Part shown: in pieces, positions 60,941-64,000 of the stretch
Position numbering within the stretch: the first letter of the stretch is position 1
How the letters are laid out: every line of letters begins with the position of its first letter
Origin: an uncultured Alistipes sp.
GTDB taxonomy: Bacteria; Bacteroidota; Bacteroidia; Bacteroidales; Rikenellaceae
Assembly (NCBI GenBank): GCA_947367255.1
Contig: CANBCZ010000004.1
Span: forward strand, 52,945-116,944
Reading direction: 5' to 3'
Length of the DNA stretch: 64,000 nt
Translations under genes and position numbers: made by a program
Notes under the pieces: model-generated
Database searches by the model: none
The model's input: the letters and a program-made list of their open reading frames with translations, nothing else
What the model was told of the DNA's origin: nothing

Positions 60941-63547
60941 ATGGCTATGAATATCAATGTGCTGACAATAAAGGCGCAGCAGGCTCTGCAGAGTGCAGTG
61001 TCTGAGGCTCAAAAGGCGGGTCAGCAGGCTGTAGTGCCGCTGCATCTGCTATCGGTTGTGATTGCCGACAATGATGATTTGGGTGCATTTCTGCTCGGTC
61101 GATGTGGCGTAAATCTGCCAAATTTGCGCAGAAGCGTGGCAGAGGCTCTGTCACGACTGCCAAAAGTGTCGGGAGATGGAGAGCAGTACTTCTCGACAGA
61201 GATAACAAAGGTTATTCAGCGCGCGGTAGATTTTACAAAGAAGTTTAACGATAAGTATGCCTCTGTGGAGCACCTGCTGCTTGCACTTGTGGCAGAGCGT
61301 GGCGAGGCGTCAGAACTGCTTAAGGCTCAGGGCGTTGTAGAGAGTGAATTGCTTGAGGCGGTGCGTCAGTTCCGTAAGGGTTCGACAATCGGCTCGCAGG
61401 CCGATGACAAGCAGTTTGATGCGCTTGGAAAGTATGCGATAAACCTCAACGAACTTGCCAGAACGGGCAAACTCGACCCGGTGATTGGTCGTGATGAGGA
61501 GTGTCGTCGTGTGTTGCAGATTCTCTCGCGCAGAACAAAGAACAATCCGATACTTGTCGGTGAGCCGGGTGTGGGAAAGACCGCCATTGCCGAGGGTATT
61601 GCACACAGAATAGTGGATGGCGATGTGCCTGAAAATCTGCGCTCAAAGAGTATCTATTCGCTCGATATGGGTGCACTGATTGCGGGCGCGAAGTATCAGG
61701 GTGAGTTTGAGGAGCGACTCAAGGCGGTCATTGCCGAGGTGTCGGCATCGGATGGCGAGATACTGCTCTTTATAGACGAGATTCACACGCTTGTCGGTGC
61801 AGGAAAGAGCAGCGGCGCGATGGATGCAGCGAATATCCTCAAACCGGCACTTGCGCGTGGCGAGTTGCGTACGATTGGTGCCACAACGCTCGATGAGTAT
61901 CAGAAGTATTTTGAGCAGGATAAGGCTTTGGAGCGTCGTTTCCAGAAGGTTATGGTCGATGAGCCGACAAAGGAGGATGCGGTGAGTATTCTGCGTGGTC
62001 TGAAGGAGCGATATGAGGGTCACCACAAGGTTCGTATAAAGGATGAGGCGATAGTTGCGGCAGTAGAGCTCTCGCATCGTTACATCACCGACCGTTTCCT
62101 GCCCGACAAGGCGATAGACCTTGTAGATGAGGCGGCGTCGAAGCTGCGTCTTGAGATGAACTCGGTGCCCGAGGAGATAGATAACCTCGACCGTCGTATT
62201 CGTCAGGCGGAGATTGAGCGCGAGGCGATACGTCGCGAGGGTGATAAGGCGCGAATAGAGGCGCTTGACCGCGATATTGACAATCTGCGCGCAAAGGAGT
62301 CGCAGATGAGGGCTAAGTGGCAGGGCGAGCGTGACATACTTGTCAAGATACAGCAGAATAAGCAGCAGGTGGAGCAGCTCAAGATTGAGGCACAACAGGC
62401 TGAGCGTCAGGGCGATTACGGTCGCGTGGCGGAGATTCGTTACGGCAAGATTGTCGATTGTCAGCGTGCCATAGAGGCGCTGCAGGAGGAGCTTGGTGCG
62501 GCGACAGCATCGGGTCAGATGATTAAGGAAGAGGTCGATTCTGCCGATATTGCAGAGATTGTATCTCGCTGGACGGGAATACCTGTGGCAAGGATGCTCG
62601 CCTCGGAGAGTGAGAAGCTCCTCAAGATGGAGGATGAGCTGCATCACCGCGTGGTGGGTCAGCAGCAGGCTATAGTGGCAATATCGGAGGCGGTGCGTCG
62701 TTCGCGTGCCGGTCTGAACGACCCTCGAAAGCCTATCGGATCCTTTATCTTCCTCGGAACAACGGGTGTGGGAAAGACCGAGCTTGCCAAGGCATTGGCG
62801 GAGTTCCTCTTCAATGACGAGAATATGATGACCCGTATAGATATGAGTGAGTATCAGGAGCGTCACTCCGTATCGCGACTTGTCGGAGCGCCTCCGGGAT
62901 ATGTCGGTTATGATGAGGGTGGACAGCTTACGGAGGCTGTTCGTCGAAAGCCATACTCTGTGGTGCTGCTCGACGAGATAGAGAAGGCGCATCCTGATGT
63001 GTTCAACATCTTGTTGCAGGTGCTCGATGACGGACGACTGACAGATAATAAGGGACGAACTGTCGATTTCCGCAATACTATTATAATTATGACCTCAAAT
63101 ATGGGTTCGCACCTGATACAGGAGGCATTTTCGAAGGCTCTTGAGCAGCATGATACTCTGCCCGAGCAGGTTGTGGAGCGTGTGCAGGCAGATGTGCTGG
63201 AGCTGCTGAAGGTACAGCTGAAGCCGGAGTTCCTGAACCGTATAGATGAGATTGTGATGTTTGAGCCGTTGAGCAAGAGCGATATCGAGAAGATTGTCGA
63301 TCTGCAGATGAACTCGCTCCGTAAGATGTTGGCACACAATGGATTGTCACTCGACTATACAGATGCTGCGCGTAGCTATATCGCTGCGGCGGGTTACGAT
63401 GCAATGTATGGCGCACGACCTGTAAAGCGTGTAATTCAGCGCGAGGTGGTCGGCGAGTTGTCAAAACGAATACTTGCAGGTGCCGTAAGTCGCGAGAAGA
63501 CGATAGTTATTGATGCGGCAGATGGTCAGCTCAAGATAACAAATTGA
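60941..63547 (+). CDS. clpB: ATP-dependent disaggregase chaperone ClpB
   Basis: 868 residues from ATG 60941 (or 866 from 60947, MNINVLTIKAQQALQ, closest to the family); the track ORF starts 90 bp too early. Clp_N domain (about 1-145), NBD1 with Walker A GEPGVGKTAIAEG and Walker B ILLFIDEIHTLVGAG, the middle coiled coil (about 405-520; NLDRRIRQAEIEREAIRREGDKARIEALDRDIDNLRAK), NBD2 with GTTGVGKTELAKAL and VLLDEIEKAHPD, and a C-terminal domain. The long coiled coil separates ClpB from ClpA/ClpC. It refolds aggregated proteins with DnaK after heat stress. Confidence 0.96.
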   Translation: MAMNINVLTIKAQQALQSAVSEAQKAGQQAVVPLHLLSVVIADNDDLGAFLLGRCGVNLPNLRRSVAEALSRLPKVSGDGEQYFSTEITKVIQRAVDFTKKFNDKYASVEHLLLALVAERGEASELLKAQGVVESELLEAVRQFRKGSTIGSQADDKQFDALGKYAINLNELARTGKLDPVIGRDEECRRVLQILSRRTKNNPILVGEPGVGKTAIAEGIAHRIVDGDVPENLRSKSIYSLDMGALIAGAKYQGEFEERLKAVIAEVSASDGEILLFIDEIHTLVGAGKSSGAMDAANILKPALARGELRTIGATTLDEYQKYFEQDKALERRFQKVMVDEPTKEDAVSILRGLKERYEGHHKVRIKDEAIVAAVELSHRYITDRFLPDKAIDLVDEAASKLRLEMNSVPEEIDNLDRRIRQAEIEREAIRREGDKARIEALDRDIDNLRAKESQMRAKWQGERDILVKIQQNKQQVEQLKIEAQQAERQGDYGRVAEIRYGKIVDCQRAIEALQEELGAATASGQMIKEEVDSADIAEIVSRWTGIPVARMLASESEKLLKMEDELHHRVVGQQQAIVAISEAVRRSRAGLNDPRKPIGSFIFLGTTGVGKTELAKALAEFLFNDENMMTRIDMSEYQERHSVSRLVGAPPGYVGYDEGGQLTEAVRRKPYSVVLLDEIEKAHPDVFNILLQVLDDGRLTDNKGRTVDFRNTIIIMTSNMGSHLIQEAFSKALEQHDTLPEQVVERVQADVLELLKVQLKPEFLNRIDEIVMFEPLSKSDIEKIVDLQMNSLRKMLAHNGLSLDYTDAARSYIAAAGYDAMYGARPVKRVIQREVVGELSKRILAGAVSREKTIVIDAADGQLKITN

Positions 63548-63753
63548 AAGTAGTATGTGTAAAAATAGAAAAACAAAACGAAAGAACAGCTGTTTATTGG
63601 GATTAAAAAGGAAAATAAAGAGATAAAAAAGCAAAAAATAACCAAAAAATTGAGGTACAAGTTACACTCTTCAATCTCCAATATCTGCGAAATATGGCGT
63701 TCTGATGCGCTTTTGAGCAAAAAGAAAGAAAATAATATTTTTTTCACTTATAA
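63548..63753. other. AT-rich intergenic region after clpB
   Basis: Long A-rich runs, clearly different from the window average. The minus-strand 73-aa ORF here is a low-complexity hydrophobic reading and not supported. No gene seen. Confidence 0.5.
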
Positions 63754-63785
63754 TTTGGAAGTTTGGAATAGTTGTTGTACTTTTG
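63754..63785 (+). promoter_or_regulatory. Consensus promoter of a short transcript
   Basis: TTTG, 20 bases, TACTTTTG, a full match. Predicted start near 63792. Confidence 0.7.
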
Positions 63786-63791
63786 TGCCCG

Positions 63792-63880
63792 GAATGAGAT
63801 GAGAATCTCTTCTGAAGATAGGTTTTTAGGTTAGGTTTAGGGGGCAGCACTTCGAGATTCGAGGTGCTGCTTCAATTTTA
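63792..63880 (+). ncRNA. Candidate small RNA or leader ending in a terminator
   Basis: The promoter above is followed after about 50 bases by GCAGCACTTCGA-GATT... CGAGGTGCTGC (63844-63870) and TTCAATTTT. Only an 11-codon ORF (MRISSEDRFLG) is within it. It could be a small RNA of about 85-90 nt or the leader/attenuator of a gene beyond the window. Confidence 0.4.
63844..63880 (+). terminator. Terminator-like hairpin
   Basis: GCAGCACYTCGA stem with its complement CGAGGTGCTGC, then a TTCAATTTTAT tract. Confidence 0.6.
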
Positions 63881-63926
63881 TGATTATGCGATATTATACC
63901 TAAAATAATTTTTGTGCTTAATGGGC

Positions 63927-63992
63927 TTATTGGTCAAAATAGTACATAAAATCGGGGCGGTTTCTGTTTATTGGTCAAAAATAGTACATAAA
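63927..63992 (+). repeat. Direct repeat of TTATTGGTCAAAATAGTACATAAA
   Basis: Copies at 63927-63950 and 63968-63992 (the second with one extra A), 41 bp apart, each followed by a G-rich stretch. The run may continue beyond the window edge. Confidence 0.75.
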
Positions 63993-64000
63993 TGCGGGTA

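Noticed and set aside
61643-62992. 449-aa minus-strand ORF inside clpB
   Set aside because: Antisense shadow of a highly conserved gene; Leu/Arg/His-rich with no motif.
63526-63747. Minus-strand 73-aa hydrophobic ORF after clpB
   Set aside because: Arises from AT-rich sequence (Phe/Leu/Ile only), overlaps the clpB end and has no promoter.
63927-63992. Possible CRISPR array start
   Set aside because: Only two 24-25 bp repeats with a spacing too short (41 bp period) and no cas genes.
1-64000. tRNA or rRNA genes
   Set aside because: No cloverleaf with a TTCRANY-type T arm and no rRNA signature stretch was noticed on either strand.

Overview
The window looks like a chromosome segment of a gut-type Bacteroidales bacterium, most likely of the Rikenellaceae/Alistipes group. 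The reasons are Bacteroidetes-type promoters (TTTG, about 20 bases, TAnnTTTG), almost no Shine-Dalgarno sites, SPII lipoproteins with fimbrillin-like, fibronectin-like and GLUG-type domains, DUF3467, TonB, and menaquinone synthesis by the futalosine route (mqnA, mqnB and mqnD all present). The genus is an inference; no rRNA or tRNA gene was seen.

Layout. 1-7.5 kb: an rRNA methyltransferase cut by the window edge, deoxynucleoside kinase, TrkA, small envelope proteins and the SppA protease. 7.7-18 kb: kbl-lrp-queD, full-length polA, a secreted phosphatase/PHP/DeoR/DUF3467 cluster, and purC. 18-27.4 kb: a SulP transporter, enolase, MurA, secreted hydrolases, CorA and MqnA. 27.76-36.26 kb: a tight, all-plus-strand block of ten intact phage-type genes (tail-like proteins, ClpP-like protease, HK97-type capsid, portal, connector, holin, lysin). 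No terminase, integrase, repressor or tape-measure gene is visible. 36.3-41.3 kb: THUMP-like methyltransferase, rlmN, tonB, hflX, upp. 41.3-54.4 kb: two large lipoproteins that share the same C-terminal module, either side of a ROK kinase, polyprenyl synthetase, U32 protein (TrhP type), MORN protein, aminopeptidase P, mqnB and mqnD. 54.9-64 kb: fba, an NSS symporter, folB, tyrS, dnaX, and clpB facing away from dnaX.

Two signals stand out. The first is the phage-derived block, which looks like a domesticated particle locus (GTA-like or similar) rather than an ordinary or decaying prophage. The second is a set of intergenic palindromic elements. In family 1, about 125 bp long with eight copies here, the ends are fixed (TTTTATCGT ... 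ACGATAAAA), while the nested stems change sequence from copy to copy with compensating changes. Most copies begin directly at the stop codon of a gene and lie in its sense orientation, which suggests a structured 3'-end RNA element. In addition, dnaX carries an A10 run where slippage in either direction would stop translation within a few codons, a likely route to a short gamma-like clamp-loader subunit.

How genes work together: mqnA, mqnB and mqnD with the polyprenyl synthetase point to menaquinone; queD to queuosine; folB to folate; purC, upp and the deoxynucleoside kinase to nucleotides; tyrS, rlmN, trhP and the RsmF-like enzyme to translation; polA and dnaX to replication.
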